From contig NZ_JAOCCU010000007.1 of NCBI RefSeq assembly GCF_029840635.1, positions 1 through 64,000 of the forward strand: DNA of 64,000 nt, given 5' to 3'. The DNA is from Mitsuaria sp. GD03876 (GTDB taxonomy: Bacteria > Pseudomonadota > Gammaproteobacteria > Burkholderiales > Burkholderiaceae_C). The notes beneath the pieces were generated by a model. The model worked only from the letters and a program-made list of their open reading frames with translations, searched no databases and was not told where the DNA came from. A program made the translations under genes and the position numbers. Position 1 is the stretch's first letter. Every line of letters begins with the position of its first letter. Below, piece by piece: positions 35,794 through 43,387 of this stretch.

Positions 35794-36700
35794 GGCGGAG
35801 GTCCTCGGTCGCGGGGGAAATGACAAAGCGTTCGGCCGGGTGCGCGACGGGCACCTGGCGCAGCAGGAATTGACGGGCTGCCTGCGTGACGGCGCCGCGT
35901 TCGTTATCGAGCGTCAGCATGTGATAGCTGTGATGGAACCAGTGCACCTCCGGGGTGGTCCCCAGGCGGCGCTGCAGTTCCAGCACGGAGCGCGGACCGC
36001 TGACGTCATCCTCGCTAGCATGCAACACGACGGCCGGCGTGTCGATCTCGTGAAGACGCGCACGCACGTGGCGGATCAGGCGCGAGGCCTGGTGCAGCGA
36101 CGCCGCCGGCAGCCGGTCGGCGCCGGCCGCGGAGACCTGGTCCGAGGTCATCGCCTGCGCCACCCACTCCCGCAGCCGCTCGTTCTTGATGCCGTAGGGC
36201 GGCGTCTCGCGGAAGGCCAGCCACTGCCGCAGCGGCGGCACGTAGGCCAGCGGCAGCAGCCGGCGCCAGGGCGAGACGTTCCAGCCGTCGAAATGCAGGC
36301 TGGTCGACAGCAGCATCAGCGCCGCGGCGGGGCGCTCCAGCGCCAGGGCCAGCGCCAGCACCGAGCCCATCGACAGTCCGCCCACGGCGACGCGCGCGTG
36401 CCGGGCGGCCAGCGCGTCGAAATGCGCGGCGGCCATCTCGACCCAGCGCTCGAACGCCGGCACCCGGCGGCGTCCCGGGGCGCGGGGCTGGCCCGCCAGC
36501 GGCGGCGCGACGCCATAGCCGTCCAGCGCGGGCGCTTCCACGACGTAGCCGGCCTCGCGCAGCGAGCGCGCCAGCGGCATCATTTCCAGCGGGTTGGCGC
36601 ACAGGCCGTGCAGCAGCAGCACCGCGGGGCGGGGATCGAGCGCCGCCGGCGACTCCGGCGTCGCGGATGCCGGGGACGGCGAGGGAACGGGTTTGAGCAT
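35777..36700 (-). CDS. Alpha/beta-hydrolase (thioesterase/lipase-like)
   Basis: 307 residues. Oxyanion motif HGLCANP (31-37), nucleophile Ser110 in GLSMGS, Asp in HASEDDVSGP, His in HHSYHML. The start at 36700 follows from loss of coding character upstream, where the shared operator lies. Monoacylglycerol-lipase/carboxylesterase-like; in this operon it may release or transfer the acyl chain from the ACP. A housekeeping esterase is the alternative reading. Confidence 0.88.
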   Translation of the reverse strand: MLKPVPSPSPASATPESPAALDPRPAVLLLHGLCANPLEMMPLARSLREAGYVVEAPALDGYGVAPPLAGQPRAPGRRRVPAFERWVEMAAAHFDALAARHARVAVGGLSMGSVLALALALERPAAALMLLSTSLHFDGWNVSPWRRLLPLAYVPPLRQWLAFRETPPYGIKNERLREWVAQAMTSDQVSAAGADRLPAASLHQASRLIRHVRARLHEIDTPAVVLHASEDDVSGPRSVLELQRRLGTTPEVHWFHHSYHMLTLDNERGAVTQAARQFLLRQVPVAHPAERFVISPATEDLRHEQHA

Positions 36701-36745
36701 GGGCGGCAGTCTGGCCAAGCTCGCTGTTGCGGACTTGACGCGAAG

Positions 36746-36789
36746 CTGTCGGAAACCTGTCGCCGCCTTTGCGCTCAGGTTTCTGACAG
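36746..36789. promoter_or_regulatory. 14-bp inverted repeat between ketosynthase operon and two-component operon
   Basis: CTGTCGGAAACCTG (36746-36759) and CAGGTTTCTGACAG (36776-36789): 13 of 14 positions complementary, 16-bp spacer. It lies 47 bp from the response regulator start and 46 bp from the hydrolase start, in a divergent promoter. A natural candidate for the binding site of the adjacent OmpR-type regulator. Confidence 0.65.
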
Positions 36790-36835
36790 GTCGCCGATTG
36801 GCCGGCGAAAGGCCCAAGGCTTATGCTGCCGCCCC

Positions 36836-37531
36836 ATGCGAATCCTCCTGGTCGAAGACGATGAGTTCCTGGCGGAATCCACCGCCCGGGCGCTGCGCTC
36901 GCAGTCCTGGGTCGTGGATGTCAGCGCCCGCGGCGAGCCCGTTCCGCTGTCGCTGCGGGAGGACCGTTACGACCTGCTGATCCTGGACATCGGCCTGGCC
37001 GGCATCGACGGCTTCGAGACGTTGCGGCGCGTGCGCGCGCAGGGCAGCACGACGCCGGTGCTGCTCCTGACCGCGCGCGACGCGGTCGAGGACCGCGTGC
37101 GCGGCCTGGAGGGCGGCGCCGACGACTACCTGGTCAAGCCCTTCGCGCTGAGCGAGCTGATCGCGCGGGCCCGTGCGCTGGTGCGCCGCAGCCAGGCGCG
37201 CACCGGCAACGAGCTGCGGCTGTCCTCGCTGCGCATGGACCTGGAGGCGCGACGCGCCTACATCGCCGAGGAACCGCTGGCGCTGTCCGCGCGCGAATGG
37301 GACGTGCTGGGCTTCCTGCTGGCGCGCGCCGGCAAGGTCGTGGCCAAGGAGCAGATCGCCTCGGCCAGCAACGGCTGGGAGCAGGGCGTCAGCGACAACG
37401 CGATCGAGGTCTGCGTCTCGCGCCTGCGCGCCAAGATCGAGCCCGCCGGGCTGCAGCTGCGCACGGTGCGCGGCCTGGGCTACCTGCTCGAAGAGATGCC
37501 CGGCGCGGGCGCGCCGGCGGCCAAGGCCTGA
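36836..37531 (+). CDS. OmpR-family response regulator (TctD/QseB-like)
   Basis: 231 residues: receiver domain with acidic pocket VEDDE, phospho-acceptor Asp51 (LILDIGLAG) and Lys in LVKPF, followed by a winged helix (about 128-222; ALSAREWDVLGFLLARAG, DNAIEVCVSRLRAKIE, VRGLGYLL). Followed 11 bp later by its kinase. Divergent from the hydrolase-ACP-ketosynthase operon and probably its regulator. Confidence 0.94.
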   Translation: MRILLVEDDEFLAESTARALRSQSWVVDVSARGEPVPLSLREDRYDLLILDIGLAGIDGFETLRRVRAQGSTTPVLLLTARDAVEDRVRGLEGGADDYLVKPFALSELIARARALVRRSQARTGNELRLSSLRMDLEARRAYIAEEPLALSAREWDVLGFLLARAGKVVAKEQIASASNGWEQGVSDNAIEVCVSRLRAKIEPAGLQLRTVRGLGYLLEEMPGAGAPAAKA

Positions 37532-37542
37532 CGCGCCGCGGC

Positions 37543-38940
37543 ATGACGCACGCGCCACGCCGGACCCGGGGCCGCTCCTTCAGCCTGAAGCAGCGGCTGC
37601 TGATCTGGCTGATGGTGCCGGTGCTGGTGGCGGTGCCGGCCGCCGGGCTGGTGCTCTACAACGTGATGCACGACACGGCGATCTCCTGGCTCGACCAGGC
37701 GCTGGGCGACACCGCGCTGTCCGTGGCCGGCCTGCTGCGCGAGCGCGACGGGCAGGTCTTCGTCGACGTCTCCGGCCCGACCGACCGCGCGCTGCGCTTC
37801 GACCGCACCGACCGCGTCTATTACCTGGTGCTGGACCCGGCCGGGGAAGTGCTGCTCGGCGACGCGCAACTGGCCACGCTGAAGCTGCCGCCGCGGCGGC
37901 CCAACGAGTGGTACTTCGCCGCCGTCACGCTGGACGGCGAGCAACTGCGGGCGGCGGCGCTGGGCACCCATTGCGGCCAGGCCCAGGTCTGCCAGGTGCT
38001 GGTGGCCGAGACCTTGAACAAGCGCGACGCGCTGCAGCAGCAGCTGGTGGCGGTGGTGGCGCTGCTGATCGGCGGCATGGCGATCCTGCTGGCCGCGGCC
38101 GGTTGGTGGGCCACCTACCGCGGCCTGCGCCCGCTGGCGCGGCTGAGCGCGGAGCTCGAGCAGCGCGACCTCGCCCGCCTGGAGCCGCTGCAGCACGACG
38201 TGCCCGGCGAGCTGCGTCCGCTGATCGCGGCCTTCAACCGATTGTTCGAGCGGCTGCGCCGCGCGTCCTCGGCGCAACAGGACTTCCTGGCCAACGCGGC
38301 GCACCAGCTGCGCACGCCGTTGACCTCGCTGCGCACCGAGATCGACCTGGCGCTGCTGGAGCCGCACGACCCGCAGGTCGAGCCGCTGCTCAAGCGGCTG
38401 CAGGGCTCGGTCGACCGCAGCGCGCGGCTGGCCACGCAGATGCTGTCGATCGCGCGCGCCGAGGCCGAGCCCGGCGGCCGGGAGCATCCGCTGGACCTGC
38501 GCGACATCGCGGCGCAGGTGGCCGAGGACTGGGTGCCGCGGGCGCTGCAGGCCGGCGCGGACCTGGAGTTCGAGCTCGAGAGCGCGCCGGCGCTGGGCCA
38601 GAGCTTCCTGCTGCGCGAGCTGCTGGCCAACGTGCTGCACAACAGCCTGAACTACGCCGGGCCGGGACCGCGCATCACGGTGCGCACCGGCTGCGACGAG
38701 GACTGGTCGCGGATGGAGGTCGAGGACAACGGCCCCGGCATTCCGCCGCACGAGCGCGAGCGCGCGCTGCGCCGCTTCGAGCGCGGCAGCGAGTCCAAGG
38801 GCACCGGGAGCGGGCTGGGCCTGGCGATCGCGCTGGACATCGCGCAGCGCCACGATGGGCGGCTGGAGCTGCTGGACGCGCTGGCGGGGCAGGGGCTGCG
38901 GGTGCGGCTGAGCCTGCCGAGGCTGCGCGCGGCGGCCTGA
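37543..38940 (+). CDS. Sensor histidine kinase with 2CSK_N domain (TctE-like)
   Basis: 465 residues. First membrane helix about 20-41, periplasmic 2CSK_N domain (WLDQALGDTALSVAGLLRERDG), second helix about 165-187, HAMP-like linker, HisKA with His254 (NAAHQLRTPL), then N box (NVLHNSLNY), DNGPGIPP and GSGLGLAIALDI. The N-terminal domain is shared by TctE, QseC and PmrB relatives that sense small ligands or cations; signal unknown. Periplasmic Cys pair (THCGQAQVCQV) may form a disulfide. Confidence 0.92.
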   Translation: MTHAPRRTRGRSFSLKQRLLIWLMVPVLVAVPAAGLVLYNVMHDTAISWLDQALGDTALSVAGLLRERDGQVFVDVSGPTDRALRFDRTDRVYYLVLDPAGEVLLGDAQLATLKLPPRRPNEWYFAAVTLDGEQLRAAALGTHCGQAQVCQVLVAETLNKRDALQQQLVAVVALLIGGMAILLAAAGWWATYRGLRPLARLSAELEQRDLARLEPLQHDVPGELRPLIAAFNRLFERLRRASSAQQDFLANAAHQLRTPLTSLRTEIDLALLEPHDPQVEPLLKRLQGSVDRSARLATQMLSIARAEAEPGGREHPLDLRDIAAQVAEDWVPRALQAGADLEFELESAPALGQSFLLRELLANVLHNSLNYAGPGPRITVRTGCDEDWSRMEVEDNGPGIPPHERERALRRFERGSESKGTGSGLGLAIALDIAQRHDGRLELLDALAGQGLRVRLSLPRLRAAA

Positions 38941-39073
38941 TCGCACGGCCCTGGGGCCGGCGCACGGTGCCGCGCGGGCGCCTGGCCATGGCGATGATCC
39001 GGCTCGCGATCCGACGGGCGATCCGGGAAAGGCCGCGCTTGGCCGCCGGCCGGGTGGCGGCGATCATCGCGCG

Positions 39074-39469
39074 ATGAGCATCCGCATCGTCCGACTCGGC
39101 GTCACGCCGCGCCTGCCCGACGAGGGCCCCCGCCTCGGCACCGTCCGCCGTCCGCCGCGTGGCGTCCGCAAGGAGGACTACGCCCGCCTGGACTACTACG
39201 ACAGCTGGTTGCCCCTGCTGTCGCCCAGCGCCGAGCTGATGGCCCAGGGCAAGGCCGCGGACGACGACAAGGCCTGGGCCGCGTTCGCGAAGGCCTATCG
39301 CAAGGAGATGAGCGAGGCCGCCCCGTCGCAGGTGCTGGACGCGCTGGCGGCGATGTCGCGCACGGCCAACCTGTCGATGGGTTGCTACTGCGAGGACCCC
39401 GCGCGCTGCCATCGCAGCCTGTTGACGCGGCTGCTCGAGGAACGCGGCGCGGAGCTACGCGTCGAGTGA
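39074..39469 (+). CDS. DUF488-family protein
   Basis: 131 residues. DUF488 landmarks: IRLG-like N-terminus, LDYYDSWLPLLSPS, KAYRKEM and CYCEDPARCHRSLL with conserved Cys/His/Arg. The family's function is unknown. Convergent with the retron reverse transcriptase; the two coding ends overlap by 15 bp. DUF488 genes are common, so a link with the retron is not assumed. Confidence 0.85.
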   Translation: MSIRIVRLGVTPRLPDEGPRLGTVRRPPRGVRKEDYARLDYYDSWLPLLSPSAELMAQGKAADDDKAWAAFAKAYRKEMSEAAPSQVLDALAAMSRTANLSMGCYCEDPARCHRSLLTRLLEERGAELRVE

Positions 39470-40933
39470 GCCGGAAGAGGACGCCGCATCGCGGTCGTCC
39501 CCGACAGGGGGATCCCCCGGACCGGGGCGATCTCCGCGGTCTCCTTGAGCGCCGCGATCGTCGAACCTGATCGCGTCGAACTGCCGCCGCAGCTTCTCCA
39601 TCCGCGACGGCGCGAGGAACTGCCCCGCCCAGGCGAGCCGCCCCAGCAGTGGCGCGCGCAGCGCCGCGTCGACCGACGCCATCGCGCCGAGCCGATGCAG
39701 TTCCGCCTTCAAGCGGTCGTAGTCCTCGCGCGGAAGGTTGGGCTTCTCGTTGACGACGACACCGGTCACCTGCTGCCGCCCGCCCGCCGGCATCGCGCGT
39801 GTCTTGTCGCGCCGCAGCCGGAAGCCTTCGTCCTCGACGATCGCCGCGACCCAGGCGCGCAGCCGGTCCTGGTCGCGGCGCAGCGTCGCCGGTCCGGAGA
39901 TCACCAGGTCGTCCGCGTAGCGCGAGTAACTCGCGCCGAAGCGTCCGGCCAGTCCCGCCAGTCGCAGGTCCATCGAGAACAGGCTGAGGTTGGCCAGCGC
40001 CGGCGAGGTCGGCGCGCCCTGCGGCAGATGCGGCGACGCCAGGCGCGTCGCGCCGTCGCGATCGATCGAGCCGTCCTCGCGCAGCCGCTCGCGCACCATG
40101 GCCGGCGTGCGCGCGGTGCACAGCGTCGTCAACCGCGCCACGACCGCGTCGCCGTAGCCCAGCGTGCGGAAGATCGCCGCCACGCGCGCCGCGCCCACGC
40201 TCGGAAAGAAGTCGCGCAGGTCGAATCGGATCACCACGTCCTGCCCGACGTGCATCGCCGCATGGCTGGCGACGTTGCGCCCCGGCACGAAGCCGTGCGC
40301 GGCCTCGTGGCAGGGCAGCGCGTTCAGCAGGCCGTCGAGCAGCCGCCGCTGCAGCGCGCGAAGGCGGCGCATCGGCGCCTCGATGAGGCGAAGGCCGCCG
40401 CGGCGCTTCGGGATCAGCAGGCAGCGGTAGTGGCGCGTCGCCTCGGCCCGCGGCCGCAGGGCCGTGGGGATCGCCTCGCGGAAACGCTGCGCCGGACCTG
40501 CGAACAGGTCGAGGTCATCGAGGCTCAGTCCGAGCCAGGCGGCGAGGTCCGCCTCGGTCGGCCAAGCCGGCAGCGCGAGGTGCTCGATCGCGAACGGCCT
40601 GGGCCGCATCCGCGACGGCCGCAGCAGCAGGCGATGCACCGCCGGACGCGGGAAGCGTTCGGGGTCGAAGCCGTCGAAGAAGGCCGTGGTGTCTTCCAGC
40701 ATCGTCGCGAGGCTGGCCACCGAGTGCGCGCGCCACACCGGTTCCGGCATCCGCGCCAGCTCGACGCACAGGGGTTTCAGCCACGGCCGGGCCTCCAGCC
40801 CCAGGCATTGCTCGGCGCGCGCCTGCAGCGACTCGGCCTCGCGGGCGCGCGGCCGGTGGTCGTCGGCCTGCAGCGCGCGGGCGAGCGCCAGGGCGATCCA
40901 TCGGGCATAGGTCAACGGCGCGGCAAGGGGCAT
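39455..40933 (-). CDS. Retron-type reverse transcriptase with N-terminal extension
   Basis: 492 residues. RT motifs in order: IPKRRGGLRLIEAP (174-187), HGFVPGRNVASHAAMH (213-228, near the retron NAxxH region), FDLRDFFPSV with catalytic Asp238, LPQGAPTSPALANL (303-316), YADD (339-342) and the retron signature VTG (389-391) in RQQVTGVVVN. The first 170 residues are an extension absent from short retron RTs (about 320 aa) but reminiscent in length of myxobacterial retron RTs (about 480). The C-terminus is a disordered Asp/Gly/Pro/Arg tail. The start at 40933 lies 27 nt after repeat a2 of the predicted msr-msd RNA; the ORF opens further upstream, but those starts fall inside the RNA. Should synthesise branched RNA-DNA (msDNA). 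No group II intron maturase or integrase domain is present. Confidence 0.93.
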   Translation of the reverse strand: MPLAAPLTYARWIALALARALQADDHRPRAREAESLQARAEQCLGLEARPWLKPLCVELARMPEPVWRAHSVASLATMLEDTTAFFDGFDPERFPRPAVHRLLLRPSRMRPRPFAIEHLALPAWPTEADLAAWLGLSLDDLDLFAGPAQRFREAIPTALRPRAEATRHYRCLLIPKRRGGLRLIEAPMRRLRALQRRLLDGLLNALPCHEAAHGFVPGRNVASHAAMHVGQDVVIRFDLRDFFPSVGAARVAAIFRTLGYGDAVVARLTTLCTARTPAMVRERLREDGSIDRDGATRLASPHLPQGAPTSPALANLSLFSMDLRLAGLAGRFGASYSRYADDLVISGPATLRRDQDRLRAWVAAIVEDEGFRLRRDKTRAMPAGGRQQVTGVVVNEKPNLPREDYDRLKAELHRLGAMASVDAALRAPLLGRLAWAGQFLAPSRMEKLRRQFDAIRFDDRGAQGDRGDRPGPGDPPVGDDRDAASSSGSLDA

Positions 40934-40960
40934 CGGCAAGGACGCGGCGAGGCAAGAGGT

Positions 40961-41120
40961 GACCCCCGGACGCCGCCAACTCACCGGTCTGGACCGGGAC
41001 GGATCCGCACGGACGTGCGGGGAGGTCCCGGCGCCGGATGTCCGACTGTGGAGAGCGCCGCGGGGCAACCCCGCGGCCGGAGGCGCGAACGCTTCCGAAG
41101 GCTTGGCGGCGTCGGAGGTC
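40961..41120 (-). ncRNA. Predicted retron msr-msd RNA
   Basis: A 160-nt segment bounded by inverted repeats. a1 is GACCTCCGACGCCGCCAA (41103-41120) and a2 is TTGGCGGCGTCCGGGGGTC (40961-40979). They pair over 18 bp with one bulged C and one G-U wobble; 11 bp are perfect. Directly after a1 is AGC, whose G (41102) is the expected 2'-OH branch point. Two msr hairpins follow back to back: CGGAAGCG-UUCG-CGCCUCCG (41078-41097, one mismatch) and GCCGCGGGG-UUG-CCCCGCGGC (41057-41077, 9 perfect bp). A longer msd hairpin (40994-41031) has outer stem CCGGGAC/GTCCCGG and inner stem CCGCAC/GTGCGG. Order msr-msd-RT is canonical. Not experimentally shown; inferred from structure and position. Confidence 0.85.
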
Positions 41121-41127
41121 GGCGGCG

Positions 41128-41157
41128 ATTATGGTGGCGGCGCGTGACGGCGTTCAA
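41128..41157 (-). promoter_or_regulatory. Candidate sigma70 promoter of the retron
   Basis: On the minus strand TTGAAC (41152-41157), an 18-bp spacer and CATAAT (41128-41133), the one AT-rich patch in this spacer. The predicted transcription start, 7-8 nt downstream, falls at the first base of repeat a1 (41120), as expected for a retron primary transcript. Confidence 0.72.
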
Positions 41158-41219
41158 GCGCGCGTCATGCGTCCGTCAAGCCGGCAAGGAACGCCGGGCC
41201 GTGGCCGGCCCGCGCGCCT

Positions 41220-42233
41220 TCAAGCCGCGCTCAACACCGCCTGCTTCGTCGCATTCGCCTGCAGCGGGATGTAGGCCTCGTCCGTTTCGGCGCGCTTGGC
41301 CTCGCAGCTGGCCACCAACTGCTTCTGCCACTGGCCGTGGCGGTCGAACAGCTCCGCGACCCAGTCGACGAACACCCGCAGCTTGGTGCTCAGGTGCCGG
41401 TTCGGCGGGTACACCACGTACAGCGGCAGCGGATCCGATTCCCAGTCGCACAGGAAGGGCACCAGCTCGCCGGCGTCGATGTGCGGCTTGATCATGAAGT
41501 AGGGCGCCTGGATCACGCCCAGCCCGGTCAGCCCGGCCGTCATGTAGGCGTTGCCGTCGTTCACCGACACCTTGTAGTGGCCGTAGATCTCGTAGCGCTG
41601 GCCGTTCTTGCTGTAGTCGAACGGGAAGCGCTTGCCCGTGCGCGTCGAGAAGTAGCTGACCACGTGGTGCTGGTCCGACTCCAGGTCCAGCGGATGCTGC
41701 GGCATGCCGTGCTGGCGGATGTACTCCGGCGACGCGCAGCAGCCGTACCCCCAGTCGCCGATGCGACGCGCCACCAGCGACTGGTCGGTGATCTCGCCGC
41801 CGCGCACGACGCAGTCGACGTTGTCGCCGATCAGGTCGACCGGCCGGTCCGACACGCCCAGGTCGATCTGGATGTCCGGATGTCTTGCATAAAACTCCGG
41901 AAGCGCCGGGATCAGCAGCAGCCGCGCCACGCTCGACGCGACGTCCACCCGGATGCGCCCCTTCGGCGCCGCGCGCGCATGCGAGACGGAACCCTCCAGC
42001 TCCTCGATGTCCGACAGCAGCCGCGTCACCCGCTCGTAATACGCGGCGCCATCGGGCGTCACGCTCACGCGCCGCGTCGTGCGGTTCAGCAGCTTGACCT
42101 TGAGATGGTCCTCCAGCGACTGGATCAGCCGCGTCACCGCGGTCTTGGGCAGGTCCAGCGATTCCGCCGCCCGCGTGAAGGTGCCCGCTTCCACGACGCG
42201 CGCGAAAGCCTGCATGGCATTGAGCTTGTCCAT
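41220..42233 (-). CDS. LysR-family regulator of the adjacent RND efflux operon (CeoR/BpeT-like)
   Basis: 337 residues: winged HTH (about 1-60; FTRAAESLDLPKTAVTRLIQSLEDHL) and a periplasmic-binding-like effector domain (about 90-295). Start MDKLNAMQAF. Divergent from an LlpE-like protein and RND efflux genes, the same arrangement of functions as CeoR and BpeT in Burkholderia, where the regulator activates the pump on chloramphenicol-, trimethoprim- or salicylate-like inducers. This specific assignment is from synteny. Confidence 0.88.
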   Translation of the reverse strand: MDKLNAMQAFARVVEAGTFTRAAESLDLPKTAVTRLIQSLEDHLKVKLLNRTTRRVSVTPDGAAYYERVTRLLSDIEELEGSVSHARAAPKGRIRVDVASSVARLLLIPALPEFYARHPDIQIDLGVSDRPVDLIGDNVDCVVRGGEITDQSLVARRIGDWGYGCCASPEYIRQHGMPQHPLDLESDQHHVVSYFSTRTGKRFPFDYSKNGQRYEIYGHYKVSVNDGNAYMTAGLTGLGVIQAPYFMIKPHIDAGELVPFLCDWESDPLPLYVVYPPNRHLSTKLRVFVDWVAELFDRHGQWQKQLVASCEAKRAETDEAYIPLQANATKQAVLSAA

Positions 42234-42364
42234 CCTGAACCCCTGATTGCGGCGTGCGCCGCGACTGCTTCCGAGACTGATGCCGACGCGCCCCCCGAGG
42301 GCGCGGTCCGATCGGAACGGCACGTCTTGCGCGTGCGCGAGGTCGCCATCCTGCCCGATCGATT

Positions 42365-42380
42365 GTTTCGTCGATGAAAC
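42365..42380. promoter_or_regulatory. LysR-type T-N11-A dyad
   Basis: GTTTC-GTCGAT-GAAAC with perfect 5-bp arms in the divergent promoter between the LysR gene and the llpE-like gene. Fits the T-N11-A consensus of LysR recognition sites; 110 bp from the llpE-like ATG. Confidence 0.6.
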
Positions 42381-42405
42381 GCTGATTCGCGTCGGGACCT
42401 GTTTA

Positions 42406-42420
42406 TCGGACGGCGTCCGA
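42406..42420. promoter_or_regulatory. Perfect 7-bp palindrome upstream of the efflux operon
   Basis: TCGGACG-G-CGTCCGA with a single central base, 26 bp downstream of the LysR-type dyad and directly before the AT-rich promoter-like stretch TCTCTAAATTTCG. Could be a second regulator site or a leader hairpin. Confidence 0.5.
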
Positions 42421-42489
42421 TCTCTAAATTTCGCTGCATTGCAACATGAACCGGCCTGCCCCCACGGGGAGCAGGCCTTTGCTCCCGCC

Positions 42490-43338
42490 ATGGATGCGCT
42501 GCCGCTCACCTCCTGCCACGACGACCTCCTGCCCGCCGGCGACGGCGTCGTGCCGGTGCGCGTGTACAAGGGTGCCGCACGCCGCAAGGACGCGCCGGTC
42601 GTCATGCACCTGCACGGCGGTGCCTTCACCGGCGGCGACCTGGACAGCGGCGAATGGGTGTCGCGGTTGCTGGCCGACGCCGGCGCGGTGGTGGTCGACG
42701 TCGACTACCCCACCGGCGACGACCAGGTCTTCCCCGCCGCGCTCAAGACGCTGGACGCGCTGCTGGCCGGCCTGCACAAGGCCCGCGCCAAGCTCTCCGG
42801 CAAGGGCGCCCCGCTGCTGGTCGCCGGCGAGGAAGCCGGCGGCAACCTGGCCGCGGCGCTGGCGCTGATGGCGCGCGACCAGGGCCACCGCAAGCTCGCC
42901 GGCCAGATCCTGATCGGGCCGATGCTCAACCCCTGCATGGCCACCGCCTCGCTGCGCCAGGCCGAGGCCGGCTACGGCGAATGCCGCTGGATGCAGGGCT
43001 GGCGCGCCTACCTCGGCCAGTGCGAGGACGGCGACCACCCCTACGCCGCGCCCGCCAACACCAGCCGCCTGGCGGGCCTGGTGCCGGCGCTGGTCGTCAG
43101 CAGCGAGGACGACCCGATGCGCGACGAGGCGCTGGCCTACGCCCGCGCGATGAAGCGCGCCGGCGTCCAGGTCCAGCAGGCGCTGATCCCCGGCGCCACC
43201 GGCTGGCCCTGCAGCCTGATGAAGCTGCCGTCGCTGGCCGCGCTGCAGCTGCCCTGGGCCGCGGCCTTGCGCCAGCGGCTCGCCGATTTCCTGTCCCTGA
43301 TCCCACCCGCCGGCAAGGCCCGGCTCCAACCGGCCTGA
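42490..43338 (+). CDS. LlpE-like alpha/beta-hydrolase-fold protein lacking catalytic residues
   Basis: 282 residues of the hormone-sensitive lipase type: oxyanion HGG is intact in HLHGGAF (40-46), the acid position is present (SSEDDPMRDEA). At the nucleophile elbow, where the family has GDSAGG, this protein has GEEAGG (113-118) with Glu115 in place of Ser, and the C-terminal motif where His is expected reads PGATGWPCS. It therefore looks like a pseudoenzyme. It opens the efflux operon, like LlpE in Burkholderia ceo/bpe loci. The first base of the operon's next gene is 49 bp downstream. Possible role in regulation or binding; unknown. Confidence 0.85.
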   Translation: MDALPLTSCHDDLLPAGDGVVPVRVYKGAARRKDAPVVMHLHGGAFTGGDLDSGEWVSRLLADAGAVVVDVDYPTGDDQVFPAALKTLDALLAGLHKARAKLSGKGAPLLVAGEEAGGNLAAALALMARDQGHRKLAGQILIGPMLNPCMATASLRQAEAGYGECRWMQGWRAYLGQCEDGDHPYAAPANTSRLAGLVPALVVSSEDDPMRDEALAYARAMKRAGVQVQQALIPGATGWPCSLMKLPSLAALQLPWAAALRQRLADFLSLIPPAGKARLQPA

Positions 43339-43387
43339 GGCCATCCCGAGAACTCCCAACGTCTACCCCCGTCCACGGAGCACCACC

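Noticed and set aside
40934-41068. Upstream extension of the reverse transcriptase to 41068
   Set aside because: The additional 45 codons overlap the a2 repeat, msd and part of msr, and have no similarity to RT domains; retron RTs start after the RNA.
39455-41120. RT read as a group II intron or diversity-generating retroelement
   Set aside because: No maturase or HNH domain, no intron domain V-like hairpin, no template/variable repeat pair; VTG motif and upstream a1/a2 RNA fit a retron.
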